Of a stretch of 64,000 bases of DNA, positions 17,669-28,408 are shown piece by piece. Source of the stretch: Aquipseudomonas alcaligenes (lineage in GTDB: Bacteria; Pseudomonadota; Gammaproteobacteria; Pseudomonadales; Pseudomonadaceae); the NCBI RefSeq assembly GCF_900156545.1, contig NZ_FTNW01000002.1, positions 124,001 to 188,000 on the forward strand, in the 5' to 3' direction. The notes below the pieces were generated by a model. That model was not told the DNA's origin. It was given only the letters and a program-made list of their open reading frames with translations, and did not search any database. The position numbers and the translations under genes were made by a program. Every line of letters begins with the position of its first letter. Position 1 is the stretch's first letter.

Positions 17669-18028
17669 TCAGAGCCCATCCTTCTCCAGATGGTCGAAAT
17701 CGACCGCCTCACCAGGCTTGGCACCGAGCTTATCGCGAATATCGTTGAACATCCGATCGAACTCATCATGGCCACGCATGATCAACGAGTGATTGGTTGG
17801 CAGGCCATGCTTGGCAGCCATTCGCGACGCGACGCTGGCAAAGTTGAACGCCGTATCGCGATGCAACTCGAACTCGTCCTTGAACGCCCTACCGAGGATC
17901 TGTCCCTCCATGCGGAAGTGCACCATCTGCCCCTCCTGAGGGTCTCGGCGCACCTCGTAGAAGAGATCCACGGAATAATCGATCTGGCCAGGCAGACTGG
18001 CTCGGTGTAGATGCCCCGGTTCAAACAT
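17669..18028 (-). CDS. Conserved Pseudomonas protein (DUF5064-like)
   Basis: 119 aa cytosolic protein with no signal or membrane segment. The N-terminus MFEPGHLHRASLPGQIDYSVDL is as I remember for the Pseudomonas family DUF5064, whose function is unknown. It has alternating beta strands and then a helical half rich in charged residues and Met. It stands alone before a strong terminator. Family name given from memory only. Confidence 0.75.
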   Translation of the reverse strand: MFEPGHLHRASLPGQIDYSVDLFYEVRRDPQEGQMVHFRMEGQILGRAFKDEFELHRDTAFNFASVASRMAAKHGLPTNHSLIMRGHDEFDRMFNDIRDKLGAKPGEAVDFDHLEKDGL

Positions 18029-18094
18029 GACGCCTCTCCTTGCTGGTCGGATAGCTCATTCTAGACCAGCATCGCGATGCATAAGTGACCTGAA

Positions 18095-18412
18095 TCAGTG
18101 CAACTGCGCACCCACTCCGCGCTCCTGGATCAGCACCCAGGGTGACACTACGACGGCCCACAACTCCGGGTCACGCGCGAGAAAATCCTGTGCCAGCGTC
18201 TCCTCGACCTTGGCCACCTGCCCTGCTTGCAGCCAAGTGGAAACCTTTACCCGATCGTCCTCGGCCACAGCCTGCGCGACCTCCACCAGGTCCAGCGCGG
18301 CGGCGACCCAGAGTAACTGGCCGCGGGCAAAGAAAGGCTGCAGTTCAGCCCAGGAAATCCTGGCCGTCTCGCCAAGAAGCTTGGCATAAAGGGTGCTTGC
18401 TGGTTCAGTCAT
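18095..18412 (-). CDS. DUF2288-family protein
   Basis: 105 aa acidic cytosolic protein. TLYAKLLGETARISWAELQPFFARG followed by LLWVAAALDLVEVAQA is characteristic of DUF2288, a small conserved family without known function. It is monocistronic, divergent from braC across a long leader. Confidence 0.85.
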   Translation of the reverse strand: MTEPASTLYAKLLGETARISWAELQPFFARGQLLWVAAALDLVEVAQAVAEDDRVKVSTWLQAGQVAKVEETLAQDFLARDPELWAVVVSPWVLIQERGVGAQLH

Positions 18413-18727
18413 GGCTCGTTCTGGGTAGAAAGTACACGGCGCGCATCATAGCGCCGACCTTTCCGCAGGCAAGTCCAACCTCGAATATCCCGCCGCAGAA
18501 GGACCTAGCAGTCACCGAGAAAGCCCGCCGTTATTCTGTACGTTTATTTCAATTAAGCGACACCCCCCTGCCACGCTTCTAAATGCGTGCTTTTCAAGCC
18601 GCGAAACAGGGTTCTACACTGTGCCGGTACAGTTGCCGGGGGAGCGTGGCCGGGAATCCTGAACCGGTCCTGCAGCTTTGGCCGCATGGATTACAAGAAC
18701 GAACAACACCTATAAGAGTGGAGCACT
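18413..18727. other. 315-bp intergenic region before braC
   Basis: No plausible gene. It contains an AT-rich patch (18530-18560), a C-run, the braC promoter candidate, an imperfect CCGG-N12-CCGG element near 18650, and the braC ribosome site GGAG 6 nt before the ATG. The leader from the predicted start is about 100 nt, long enough for regulation, but no known riboswitch fold was recognised. Confidence 0.5.
18592..18620 (+). promoter_or_regulatory. braC sigma-70 promoter candidate
   Basis: TTTCAA, 17-bp spacer, TACACT, about 108 bp before braC. Each hexamer has four of six consensus bases. Confidence 0.35.
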
Positions 18728-19849
18728 ATGAAACAGGCTACCAAGCAAGTGACCAAGCTGTTTGCCGCTATGGCCCTGGCCGGCGCCGCCAGCTATTCGA
18801 TGGCTGCTGACACCATCAAGATCGCTCTGGCCGGTCCAGTGACCGGTGCCGTTGCCCAGTACGGCGAAATGCAGTTCATCGGTGCCGAAATGGCCATCGA
18901 GCAGATCAACAAGGCCGGCGGGGTGAACGGCGCAATGCTCGAAGGCGTGAAGTACGACGACGCCTGCGATCCGAAGCAAGCCGTGGCCGTTGCCAACAAG
19001 ATCGTCAACGACGAAGTGAAGTACGTCGTGGGCCACCTCTGCTCCAGCTCCACTCAGCCGGCGTCCGACATTTACGAAGACGAAGGCATTCTGATGATTA
19101 CCGCAGCGTCCACCAGCCCGGACATCACCGCTCGCGGCTACCAGCTGGTATTCCGCACCATCGGTCTGGACAGCCTGCAGGGCCCGACCGCCGGCAACTT
19201 CATCGCTGACAAGGTCAAGCCGAAGACTGTTGCCGTGGTTCACGACAAGCAGCAGTACGGCGAAGGCATCGCCACCGCGGTCAAGCAGACCCTGGAAGGC
19301 AAAGGCACCAAGGTTGCCGTGTTCGAAGGTATCAACGCTGGCGACAAGGACTTCTCCTCGCTGATCTCCAAGCTCAAGCAAGCCAACGTCGACTTCGTCT
19401 ACTACGGCGGCTACCACCCGGAGCTGGGCCTGCTGCTGCGTCAGTCCGCCGAGAAAGGCCTGAAGGCCAAGTTCATGGGTCCGGAAGGCGTGGGTAACAA
19501 GGAAATCTCCGCCATTGCCGGTCCGGCCTCCGAAGGCCTGCTGGTCACCCTGCCGAAGTCCTTCGACCAGGATCCGAAGAACCAGGCACTGGTCGAGGCC
19601 TTCAAGGCCAAGAACCAGGACCCGAGCGGCCCGTTCGTGTTCCCGGCCTACGCCGCCGTACAAGTCATGGCTGAAGGCATGAAGAAAGCCGGCAGCACCG
19701 ACACCGACAAAGTCGCTGCCGCGCTGCGCGCCAACAGCTTCGAGACCCCGACCGGCACCCTCGGCTTCGACGAGAAGGGTGACCTGAAGGACTTCAGCTT
19801 CGTGGTCTACGAGTGGCACCAGGACGGTACCAAAACCGAAGCCAAGTAA
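18728..19849 (+). CDS. braC: Branched-chain amino-acid ABC transporter, periplasmic binding protein
   Basis: Binds Leu/Ile/Val (and often Ala/Thr in Pseudomonas) in the periplasm for the BraDEFG importer. 373 aa. Signal peptide 1-26 (KLFAAMALAGAASYSMA-AD), then a type I periplasmic-binding fold (DTIKIALAGPVTGAVAQYGE; two Cys in YDDACDP and GHLCSSS likely forming the conserved disulfide). First gene of braCDEFG, separated from braD by an intercistronic stem-loop that should allow excess binding protein. Confidence 0.97.
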   Translation: MKQATKQVTKLFAAMALAGAASYSMAADTIKIALAGPVTGAVAQYGEMQFIGAEMAIEQINKAGGVNGAMLEGVKYDDACDPKQAVAVANKIVNDEVKYVVGHLCSSSTQPASDIYEDEGILMITAASTSPDITARGYQLVFRTIGLDSLQGPTAGNFIADKVKPKTVAVVHDKQQYGEGIATAVKQTLEGKGTKVAVFEGINAGDKDFSSLISKLKQANVDFVYYGGYHPELGLLLRQSAEKGLKAKFMGPEGVGNKEISAIAGPASEGLLVTLPKSFDQDPKNQALVEAFKAKNQDPSGPFVFPAYAAVQVMAEGMKKAGSTDTDKVAAALRANSFETPTGTLGFDEKGDLKDFSFVVYEWHQDGTKTEAK

Positions 19850-19866
19850 GCTTCCCGCCTGAACCC

Positions 19867-19899
19867 AAAGCCCACTGCGCAAGCAGTGGGCTTTGTTTT
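19867..19899 (+). terminator. Intercistronic attenuator between braC and braD
   Basis: Perfect 12-bp stem AAAGCCCACTGC-GCAA-GCAGTGGGCTTT followed by GTTTT. Partial termination here would make braC more abundant than the membrane components. Confidence 0.85.
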
Positions 19900-19966
19900 A
19901 TCGAGTTTTCCGGCCATCCGTCGCGTCACAAGCGCCGCTTCACGGACCGCGCCGAGGAGTTAGGTA

Positions 19967-20886
<920 letters not shown>

Positions 20887-20890
<4 letters not shown>

Positions 20891-22146
20891 ATACCAAGAA
20901 CCTCAAGACCGCCTTCTTCAGCGCCTTGCTGGTGCTGGCCGTGGCCTACCCGGTACTCGGTCTGAAACTGACCACCGTCGGCATCAAACTGGAAGTGCAC
21001 GGTGCCAGCCCGGCCGTACTCTGGACCATCGCCGCGGCAGCCGTGGCCATGTTCTTCTGGCAGCTGTTCCGTGATCGTCTGGGCAACGCCATGGCCGGTG
21101 CGCCCAGCCTGCCGAAACTGCCAGCCGGTGCCAGCAACTTCCTCACCCTGCCCTCCACCCAGCGCTGGATCATCCTCGGCCTGATCGTGGTCGCCCTGGC
21201 CTGGCCGTTCTTCGGCAGCCGCGGCGCCGTGGACATCGCCACCCTGATCCTGATCTACGTGATGCTCGGCCTCGGCCTGAACATCGTGGTCGGCCTGGCC
21301 GGCCTGCTGGACCTGGGTTACGTCGGCTTCTATGCCGTGGGCGCCTACAGCTATGCGCTGCTGTCGCACTACTACGGCCTGAGCTTCTGGATGTGCCTGC
21401 CGATCGCCGGCCTGATGGCGGCTTTCTTCGGCTTCCTGCTCGGCTTCCCGGTGCTGCGCTTGCGCGGCGACTACCTGGCCATCGTCACCCTCGGTTTTGG
21501 CGAGATCATTCGCATCCTGCTGCGCAACATGACCGAGCTGACCGGCGGCCCGAACGGCATCAGCAACATCGAGAAGCCGACCCTGTTCGGCCTGTCGTTC
21601 GAGCGCCGCGCCGCCGAGGGCATGCAGACCTTCCACGAATACTTCGGCATTGCCTACAACGGCATCAACAAGGTGATCTTCCTCTACCTGATCGCCCTGC
21701 TGCTGGTGCTGCTGACCCTGTTCGTCATCAACCGTCTGCTGCGCATGCCGATCGGCCGTGCCTGGGAAGCCCTGCGTGAAGACGAGATCGCCTGTCGCGC
21801 ACTGGGCATGAATCCGACCGTGATCAAGCTGTCCGCCTTCACCCTCGGCGCTGCCTTCGCCGGTTTCGCCGGCAGCTTCTTCGCCGCGCGCCAGGGCCTG
21901 GTCACGCCGGAGTCCTTCACCTTCATCGAGTCGGCGATCATCCTCGCCATCGTCGTGTTGGGCGGCATGGGCTCGCAGCTCGGCATCATCCTCGCCGCCG
22001 TGGTGATGATCCTGCTGCCGGAACTGATGCGTGAATTCAGCGAGTACCGCATGCTGATGTTCGGTGCACTGATGGTACTGATGATGATCTGGCGTCCGCA
22101 GGGCCTGCTGCCCATGCAACGCCCGCACCTGGAGTTGAAACCATGA
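20887..22146 (+). CDS. braE: Branched-chain amino-acid ABC transporter permease LivM/BraE
   Basis: Second inner-membrane permease, 419 aa. It has a longer N-terminus than LivH, as is usual for LivM, with the membrane core from about 95. [19 protein letters not shown] and the EAA-like [19 protein letters not shown] are present. Overlaps braD and braF by ATGA junctions. Confidence 0.97.
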
Positions 22147-22910
22147 GCCGCCCGATTCTTGAAGTCAGCGGGCTGACCATGCGCTTCGGCGGCCTGCTGG
22201 CCGTCAACAATGTCGCCCTGACCGTGCAACCCAAGCAGGTGGTCTCGATGATCGGCCCGAACGGCGCCGGCAAGACCACGGTGTTCAACTGCCTGACCGG
22301 CTTCTACCAGCCCACCGGCGGCGTGATCCTGCTCGACGACGAGCCGATCCAGCACCTGCCCGGCCACAAGATCGCCCGCAAGGGCGTGGTACGGACTTTC
22401 CAGAACGTTCGCCTGTTCAAGGAAATGACTGCGGTGGAAAACCTGCTGGTGGCCCAGCACCGTCACCTCAACACCAACTTCCTTGCCGGCCTGCTCAAGA
22501 CCCCGAGCTTTCGCCGCAGCGAGAAGACGGCCATGGAGTACGCGGCGCACTGGCTGGACCAGGTCAACCTGACCGAGGTGGCCAACCGTCCGGCCGGCAC
22601 CCTGGCCTACGGCCAGCAGCGCCGCCTGGAAATCGCCCGCTGCATGATGACGCGCCCGCGCATCCTCATGCTCGACGAACCGGCCGCTGGTCTCAACCCC
22701 AGGGAAACCGAGGATCTCAAGCAGCTGATCGGCATGTTGCGCAACGACCATGACGTGACCGTGCTGCTGATCGAGCACGACATGCACCTGGTCATGAGCA
22801 TTTCCGACCACATCTACGTGATCAACCAGGGAACCCCCCTGGCCAACGGCACGCCGGAAGAGATCCGCAACAACCCGGATGTGATCAAAGCCTATCTGGG
22901 GGAGGCGTAA
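22143..22910 (+). CDS. braF: Branched-chain amino-acid ABC transporter ATPase LivG/BraF
   Basis: Cytosolic ATPase subunit, 255 aa. Walker [10 protein letters not shown], the LivG-specific [12 protein letters not shown] segment, signature [14 protein letters not shown] (a degenerate LSGGQ, normal for this subunit), Walker [13 protein letters not shown] and switch His in LIEHDM. Pairs with BraG. Confidence 0.97.
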   Translation: MSRPILEVSGLTMRFGGLLAVNNVALTVQPKQVVSMIGPNGAGKTTVFNCLTGFYQPTGGVILLDDEPIQHLPGHKIARKGVVRTFQNVRLFKEMTAVENLLVAQHRHLNTNFLAGLLKTPSFRRSEKTAMEYAAHWLDQVNLTEVANRPAGTLAYGQQRRLEIARCMMTRPRILMLDEPAAGLNPRETEDLKQLIGMLRNDHDVTVLLIEHDMHLVMSISDHIYVINQGTPLANGTPEEIRNNPDVIKAYLGEA

Positions 22911-22913
22911 TCC

Positions 22914-23615
22914 ATGCTGAGTTTCAAAAACGTCTCCACCTTCTACGGCAAGATCCAGGCCCTGCACGACATCAGCATCGAGGTCGAGAAGGGCGAGATC
23001 GTCACCCTCATCGGCGCCAACGGTGCCGGCAAGTCGACCCTGCTGATGACCCTGTGCGGTTCGCCGCGCGCGGCCAGCGGCAGCATCCGCTACATGGGTG
23101 AGGAGCTGGTCGGCCAGGAGTCCTACGACATCATGCGCAAGAGCATCGCCGTCGTGCCGGAAGGCCGCCGCGTGTTCGCCCGTCTGACCGTCGAGGAGAA
23201 CCTGGCCATGGGCGGCTTCTTCGGCAACAAGGCGGACAACCAGGAGCAACTGGACAAGGTCCTGCACCTGTTCCCGCGCCTGAAGGAGCGTTACGACCAG
23301 CGCGCCGGCACCATGTCCGGCGGCGAGCAGCAAATGCTCGCCATCGGCCGTGCACTGATGAGCAAACCGCAGCTGCTGCTGCTCGACGAGCCGTCGCTGG
23401 GTCTGGCGCCGATCATCATCCAGCAGATCTTCGACATCATCGAACAGCTGCGCAAAGACGGCGTGACCGTGTTCCTGGTCGAGCAGAACGCCAACCAGGC
23501 GCTCAAGCTGGCCGATCGCGCCTATGTGCTGGAGAACGGCCGGATCGTCATGCAAGGCACGGGCGCCGACCTGCTGGTCGACCCCAAGGTACGCGACGCC
23601 TATCTCGGCGGCTGA
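22914..23615 (+). CDS. braG: Branched-chain amino-acid ABC transporter ATPase LivF/BraG
   Basis: Second ATPase subunit, 233 aa. Walker A GANGAGKST, signature SGGEQQMLAIGRALM, Walker B LLLLDEPSLGL, switch EQNANQAL. The start lies 3 bp after the braF stop. Last gene of the operon, followed by a terminator. Confidence 0.97.
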   Translation: MLSFKNVSTFYGKIQALHDISIEVEKGEIVTLIGANGAGKSTLLMTLCGSPRAASGSIRYMGEELVGQESYDIMRKSIAVVPEGRRVFARLTVEENLAMGGFFGNKADNQEQLDKVLHLFPRLKERYDQRAGTMSGGEQQMLAIGRALMSKPQLLLLDEPSLGLAPIIIQQIFDIIEQLRKDGVTVFLVEQNANQALKLADRAYVLENGRIVMQGTGADLLVDPKVRDAYLGG

Positions 23616-23632
23616 CGCACCTGGCCTGAAGC

Positions 23633-23660
23633 AAACGGCCCCTCGTGGGCCGTTTCTATT
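23633..23660 (+). terminator. bra operon terminator
   Basis: AAACGGCCC-CTCGT-GGGCCGTTT followed by CTATT, 17 bp after braG. Confidence 0.8.
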
Positions 23661-23833
23661 TATTGAGCCGACCAAAGGCGACCACCCTGGCCTCTTGGCC
23701 ATTAGAATCGCCGCCTTCCTTTCTGCGCCTATCGTTACCCGAGAGGCTCACGGAAACCGGCAGCCGCCAACCCGGCCAGCCGCCCAACGGGGTAGCCCAT
23801 CGGCTTCCCGTCGAATCACAGGAACCATCACCC

Positions 23834-25045
23834 ATGATCCTTCGTCCCCTCGTTCAACTGCTCAACCGCACCAGCCTGGTCCTGCAGATCGCCATCGGCC
23901 TGGTCGCCGGTATCGCTCTCGCCCTGCTCGTCCCCCAGGCAACCGATGAAGTCGGCTTCCTCGGCACCCTGTTCATCTCCGCACTGAAAGCCGTGGCGCC
24001 GGTGCTGGTGTTCATTCTGGTGGCCTCGGCCATCGCCAACCACAAACCGGGCCAACCCACCCATATCCGACCGATCCTGCTGCTCTATGTGATTGGCACC
24101 CTGGCCGCCGCCATCGTCGCGGTAACCGCCAGCAGCCTGTGGCCCTCGACCCTGGTGCTACGCGAAGCGGCCACCGGAGCCACGCCGCCCGGCGGCATCG
24201 CCGAAGTGCTCAAGACGCTGGCCCTGAATGTGGTGGACAATCCGGTCAACGCCCTCCTCAAAGGCAACTTCGTCGGCATCCTGGCCTGGGCGATCGGCAT
24301 TGGTATCGCCATCCGTCATGGCAGTGACAGCACCCGCGCGATGTTCGCCGACCTGTCCCACGGCGTGACCCTGATCGTCCGCGTGGTAATCCGCTGCGCC
24401 CCGCTGGGCGTGTTCGGCCTGGTCGCCACCACCTTCGCCGACGCCGGCCTCAAGGCCCTGGCCGGCTACGCCCACCTGCTGATCGTGCTGGTCGGCTGCA
24501 TGCTGTTCGTCGCCCTGGTGATCAACCCGCTGATCGTGTTCAGCCAGATCCGCCGCAACCCCTACCCGCTGGTGTTCACCTGCCTGCGCGAAAGCGGCGT
24601 CACTGCCTTCTTCACCCGCAGCTCGGCGGCCAACGTGCCGGTCAACCTGCAGCTGGCCGAACGCTTGGGCCTGCATGAAGACACCTATTCGGTCTCCATC
24701 CCGCTCGGCGCCACCATCAACATGGCCGGCGCGGCCATCACCATCAGCGTGCTGACCCTGGCCGCAGCCCATACGCTGGGTATTGCCGTGGACATGCCGA
24801 CCGCCATCCTGCTCTGCGTCGTCTCGGCGGTATGTGCCTGCGGCGCCTCGGGCGTGGCCGGTGGCTCGCTGCTGCTGATCCCGCTGGCCTGCAGCCTGTT
24901 CGGCATCCCCGCCGACGTGGCCATGCAGGTGGTGGCCATCGGCTTCATCATCGGCATCGTGCAGGACAGCGCCGAAACGGCACTGAACTCCTCCACCGAC
25001 GTGCTGTTCACCGCCGCCGCCTGCATGGCGCGCGACAAGGCCTGA
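23834..25045 (+). CDS. sstT: Serine/threonine:Na+ symporter SstT
   Basis: Inner-membrane DAACS-family symporter, 403 aa. The start is at [16 protein letters not shown] after AGGAA; the upstream open frame has no coding character. [21 protein letters not shown] text ([15 protein letters not shown]) and [17 protein letters not shown] are the SstT/DAACS signatures for substrate and Na+ sites. It is monocistronic, with its own terminator. Confidence 0.93.
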   Translation: MILRPLVQLLNRTSLVLQIAIGLVAGIALALLVPQATDEVGFLGTLFISALKAVAPVLVFILVASAIANHKPGQPTHIRPILLLYVIGTLAAAIVAVTASSLWPSTLVLREAATGATPPGGIAEVLKTLALNVVDNPVNALLKGNFVGILAWAIGIGIAIRHGSDSTRAMFADLSHGVTLIVRVVIRCAPLGVFGLVATTFADAGLKALAGYAHLLIVLVGCMLFVALVINPLIVFSQIRRNPYPLVFTCLRESGVTAFFTRSSAANVPVNLQLAERLGLHEDTYSVSIPLGATINMAGAAITISVLTLAAAHTLGIAVDMPTAILLCVVSAVCACGASGVAGGSLLLIPLACSLFGIPADVAMQVVAIGFIIGIVQDSAETALNSSTDVLFTAAACMARDKA

Positions 25046-25059
25046 CGGCAACGCTGCGC

Positions 25060-25090
25060 AGAAAGCCGCCCGCGAGGCGGCTTTCTTTTA
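25060..25090 (+). terminator. sstT terminator
   Basis: AGAAAGCCGCC-CGCGA-GGCGGCTTTCT followed by TTTA, 15 bp after the stop. Confidence 0.85.
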
Positions 25091-25193
25091 CCTGCGGATT
25101 TTCATCGTGATTGCCCGAATGTGCAGCGCTCGCTTCCCGCCGTACGCAGGCTGTGGCAAAAAGCGCTTTCAGCCTGCACACAAGGAGAGTCCG

Positions 25194-26315
25194 ATGCACG
25201 CCGCCGACCCCATACTGCTGGGCGCCTACTGGTTCGACCTCGACGGCATTCGCCAGCGCCATGCCGCAGGTGCCGATCCCAACGCGCTGGATGGCAGCGG
25301 GCATACCCCGTTGACCGAGGCCATCGGCGGCGGCATGGGTTACCCCAAGGTGGTGGCTCTGCTACTGGAGCTGGGCGCCGATCCCGACCTGGCCGACGCC
25401 GAGGGCCTGACGCCCTGGCAGACCTGCCTGACCCGCCGCCACGACCGCGTGGTGGAGCGCGAGTACCGCAAGATTCGCGAACTGCTCGAAGCGGCGGGCG
25501 CCGACCGCCGCGGCGAGGAGCTTTTCGTCCTGGAAGACGCAGCAGCGGCCGGCCAGCTGTTGGCGGTGAGGACATTGCTGGACGACGGCTGCCCGTTGGA
25601 GGGACCTCAGGCTTCGCCGCTTGGCGCCGCCCTATACAACGGCCACGGCGAAATCGCCGACCTGCTGCTGCAACGAGGTGCCAGCGTCGAGGGGCGGGAC
25701 GCCGGCGAGCACGGCATGACCCACCTGATGAGTGCGGCCAATCGCGGCCAGCTGGCGATGCTGCAGTTGCTGGTCCGGCATGGCGCCGATGTGTGCCGAG
25801 CCGTCGATGGTGCCGAAGGCTGCATGACAGCCGCCTGGTATGCACGCGAAGGCGGCCACCATGCCGCGGCCGATTGGCTGGCCGCGCAACACCCTGGAGC
25901 CGAGCGCAAACCGATCCCCAAGGCGGCGTTGAATGGCGGAGCCAAGGCCAAATACCTCGACCTCTACCGCCACTACACCCAAGCTACGGATTACGGCCTG
26001 GACACCGAGGCCATCGTCAAACGCCTGCAACGCTGGGACAAGGAGTACGGCATCCATCTTCTCGACGTGGCCACCGACCGTTTCACCCTGCAGTTCGAGC
26101 GCCTGCCTGAAGATCTTGGCAAGCTCGCCAGGGAAATCGCCAAATTCTGCCCGGATGCATTGAGCGGGTTCGCCCTTCTCGCCGAGCAGGACAACCTGCC
26201 ACCGGACATGCAGGCACTGCTGCAGGGGCTCGCAGCGAGTGACAAACACTTCGGCCTCAAGGCCCTGCAGCGCTGGCTGCAGACACACCAGGCGGTACAA
26301 CTATGGTGGGACTGA
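25194..26315 (+). CDS. Ankyrin-repeat protein
   Basis: 373 aa, no signal peptide. The start ATG lies 7 nt after AAGGAGAG. Ankyrin units are visible at about 8-75 (FDLDGIRQRHAAGADPNAL, then GHTPLTEAIGGG and VVALLLELGADPDLAD) and again at about 115-230 (EIADLLLQRGASVEGRD, MLQLLVRHGADV). The last 140 residues are a different, unrecognised charged helical domain. Overlaps the next exported-protein gene by 13 bp, so the two are probably translated together. Confidence 0.85.
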   Translation: MHAADPILLGAYWFDLDGIRQRHAAGADPNALDGSGHTPLTEAIGGGMGYPKVVALLLELGADPDLADAEGLTPWQTCLTRRHDRVVEREYRKIRELLEAAGADRRGEELFVLEDAAAAGQLLAVRTLLDDGCPLEGPQASPLGAALYNGHGEIADLLLQRGASVEGRDAGEHGMTHLMSAANRGQLAMLQLLVRHGADVCRAVDGAEGCMTAAWYAREGGHHAAADWLAAQHPGAERKPIPKAALNGGAKAKYLDLYRHYTQATDYGLDTEAIVKRLQRWDKEYGIHLLDVATDRFTLQFERLPEDLGKLAREIAKFCPDALSGFALLAEQDNLPPDMQALLQGLAASDKHFGLKALQRWLQTHQAVQLWWD

Positions 26316-26662
26316 AACACACGCTGACCGCCGCCTCGTTGGCACTGCTGTGCGCCGGCACCGCGCACGCCGGCTGCGGCGAAGGCCGCGGCACCTGTTA
26401 CTACTACAAGAGCGGCGAACTGAAGAGTCAGGGCGCCTGCGCGGTGACCACCTGTGCGGCTACCGACCAGTACTTCCTTACCCACTGGAACTGGGACAGC
26501 GGCAACGAAGTGCGCATCGACTGGGATACCAAGGCTCAGCAACTGCTGGTCAACGGCAAGCCGGGCTATAGCCTGGTGCTGCCCTACAAGGACGAGAAGA
26601 TGATCTGCTACGCGGTGGCCGCCAGCGACGAACTGGTGTGCAACGATTCGGGCGTGTACTGA
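26303..26662 (+). CDS. Small exported Cys-rich protein, unknown function
   Basis: 119 aa. Signal peptide 1-23 (MVGLKHTLTAASLALLCAG-TAHA), with the mature part starting GCGEGRGTCYYYKSG. Six Cys remain after cleavage, compatible with three disulfides in the periplasm. It has a poor ribosome site and overlaps the ankyrin gene, so translation is likely coupled. An exported protein beside a cytosolic binding-repeat protein could be an effector/partner pair, but nothing in the sequence proves that. Confidence 0.75.
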   Translation: MVGLKHTLTAASLALLCAGTAHAGCGEGRGTCYYYKSGELKSQGACAVTTCAATDQYFLTHWNWDSGNEVRIDWDTKAQQLLVNGKPGYSLVLPYKDEKMICYAVAASDELVCNDSGVY

Positions 26663-26695
26663 TCCCATTCGACGGCACGAGACGCCCACAAGGGC

Positions 26696-27001
26696 TCACG
26701 AGGCATCATTCGGCTCCACATCGCTGGCCTCGTCGTCATTGTCGGCACTGATCGCCCCCAGGCAGATCAGTTCGTGCGCGCCCTCGGCATCCTCGATATG
26801 CCAGGCTTCCGGCGCCGCGCCTGGGCGGGCGGCCGCCACGGCAGCGGCGCTGAAGCGCCACAGGCGACGGGTGCGGCCGTCCATGCACTCGACGCTCAGC
26901 TGGCCCTGTTCATCCAGCTCGAACTGCCAGGCATGCAGGCCATCGATCAGCAGCATGTCGGCCTGTTCCAGTTCGTGCAGCAGGCTGGTGGTCTCGGTCA
27001 T
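26696..27001 (-). CDS. Small acidic protein of unknown function
   Basis: 101 aa from MTETTSLLHELEQADMLL, whose ATG follows GGAGAG. Very acidic C-terminus (DNDDEASDVEP). The middle resembles a compact beta domain (AWQFELDEQGQLSVECMDGR). No signal or membrane segment. It lies 36 bp after the sensor kinase gene and may be the last gene of that operon. Family not recognised; possibly Pseudomonas-restricted. Confidence 0.65.
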   Translation of the reverse strand: MTETTSLLHELEQADMLLIDGLHAWQFELDEQGQLSVECMDGRTRRLWRFSAAAVAAARPGAAPEAWHIEDAEGAHELICLGAISADNDDEASDVEPNDAS

Positions 27002-27037
27002 TTCGCTCTCCGGGTCGGCAAAGACCGCCATGATACG

Positions 27038-28408
27038 TCAGGCGCTGCGCGGCAGTTCCAGGCTGGCCTGCAGACCCCCGCTGTCGACGTTGCGCAGGCG
27101 GATCTGGCCGGCATGCCGGCGGGCGATGCTCTGCACGATCGCCAGCCCCAACCCGGCACCCTGGACAGTGCCGCGACTGTAGAAACGCTCGAAGACCCGC
27201 TCGAGATCCTCGGCGGGGATGCCGGGCCCCTGGTCCTCGACCTGCAGCAGCAGGCGCTGCGCATCGGCGCTCAGGCGCACATGCAGCCTGCCGCCGGCCG
27301 GCGAATGATTGACCGCGTTGGTCACCAGGTTCTGCAGGGCAATGCCCAGGCTGCCGGGGTCGGCATTCAGGTGGTAGTCGCCCTCCCCGGCCTCCAGGTC
27401 CAGCTCCAGGCCCTGCTTGAGTACCCAGGGGGTCAGCTCGGCCAGGGTCTCGCGCACCAGCGCCAGCACGTCGACCTGGGCCATCTCGCCGCGTTCGAGC
27501 AGCGGCTCCATGCGCGCCATGGTGAGCAGTTGGTTGACCACCCGGGTGGCGCGGTCGATGCCGCCGAGCAGGTAAACCAGCGATTGCTCGCGCTGCTCCT
27601 CATCGCGCGCCTGGGTGGCGTTCTGCACGTGCACGCGCAGCACCGCCAGCGGCGTGCGCAATTCATGCGCGGCATCGGCGATAAAGCGCCGCTCACGCTC
27701 CAGCAGCTGTTCGATCTGCCCCAGCAGGCGGTTCAGTGCCGCCTGCATGGGCGCCAGTTCGCTGGGCAACGGTTCGAGCTGCAACGGCTCCAGCGAGTCG
27801 GCATGCCGGGCGCGAATCACCGCAGCCATGTTGCGCAGCGGCGCCAGGCCCCAGCCAATCGCCCACCACAGCAGCGCGGCGAGCAGCAGGCTACCGAGCA
27901 GGGTCGGGAACAGCGTGTGGCGCACGATGCTGGTCACCAGCTCGCGGCGCACGTCGTCACGCTCGCCGGTCCAGATCAGCAGCCCATGCGCGCTGTCGCG
28001 CAGCAGGAAACCACGCCATTTGTGCTTGCCCAGTTCGAGGGTGGCGAACCCCTCGGCCAGCTCCGGCTCGTTCAGCTGCGGGGCACCCGCGCTATGCACC
28101 AGCAGGTGGCCCTGCGCGTCCCAGACCTGGAAGGCCAGCTTGCTCTCGTAGGGGTGGCCGGGCTTGCTGCGCTGCCCGGCCTGCGCCAGCGCCTCGTTGA
28201 AGGCCTGGTACAGGCCGGCGCGCTCGTCCTCACGCACCGGCGTGCGCATCAGCCCCTGCAGCAGGCGCGCACTGTGCGCCAGCTGGGCATCGTAGATTTC
28301 CTCAACCTCATGGGTGCTGTCGAAGTAGTTGAACAGGGTCATCGCCAGGGTGCCCAGCAGCATCAACCCCAGCACCAGGGCCAGGGTGCGGCGGCGCATC
28401 GAGGTCAT
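27038..28408 (-). CDS. Two-component sensor histidine kinase (QseC/PmrB-like)
   Basis: Inner-membrane kinase of 456 aa. TM1 about 9-26, a periplasmic domain about 27-165, TM2 about 167-187, HAMP-like linker (WGLAPLRNMAAVIRARHADSLEPL), phosphoacceptor His248 in ADAAHELRTPL, N-box NLVTNAVNHSP and G-box DQGPGIPAEDL. ELRTPLAVLRVHVQNA and ARHADSLEPL are typical of QseC/PmrB kinases. It overlaps its response regulator gene by 4 bp. It is the seventh gene of an operon starting at 33321. Confidence 0.93.
   Translation of the reverse strand: MTSMRRRTLALVLGLMLLGTLAMTLFNYFDSTHEVEEIYDAQLAHSARLLQGLMRTPVREDERAGLYQAFNEALAQAGQRSKPGHPYESKLAFQVWDAQGHLLVHSAGAPQLNEPELAEGFATLELGKHKWRGFLLRDSAHGLLIWTGERDDVRRELVTSIVRHTLFPTLLGSLLLAALLWWAIGWGLAPLRNMAAVIRARHADSLEPLQLEPLPSELAPMQAALNRLLGQIEQLLERERRFIADAAHELRTPLAVLRVHVQNATQARDEEQREQSLVYLLGGIDRATRVVNQLLTMARMEPLLERGEMAQVDVLALVRETLAELTPWVLKQGLELDLEAGEGDYHLNADPGSLGIALQNLVTNAVNHSPAGGRLHVRLSADAQRLLLQVEDQGPGIPAEDLERVFERFYSRGTVQGAGLGLAIVQSIARRHAGQIRLRNVDSGGLQASLELPRSA

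Noticed and set aside
17067..17792. Long plus-strand open frame across the tRNA-tail repeats
   Set aside because: It begins inside tRNA-Asn and passes through three terminators. The repetitive peptide shifts reading frame between units because the period is 156-157 bp. No ribosome site.
18620..18645. Sigma-54-like promoter before braC (GTGCCGGTACAGTTGCC)
   Set aside because: The GG and GC elements do not have the -24/-12 spacing once TTGC is aligned.
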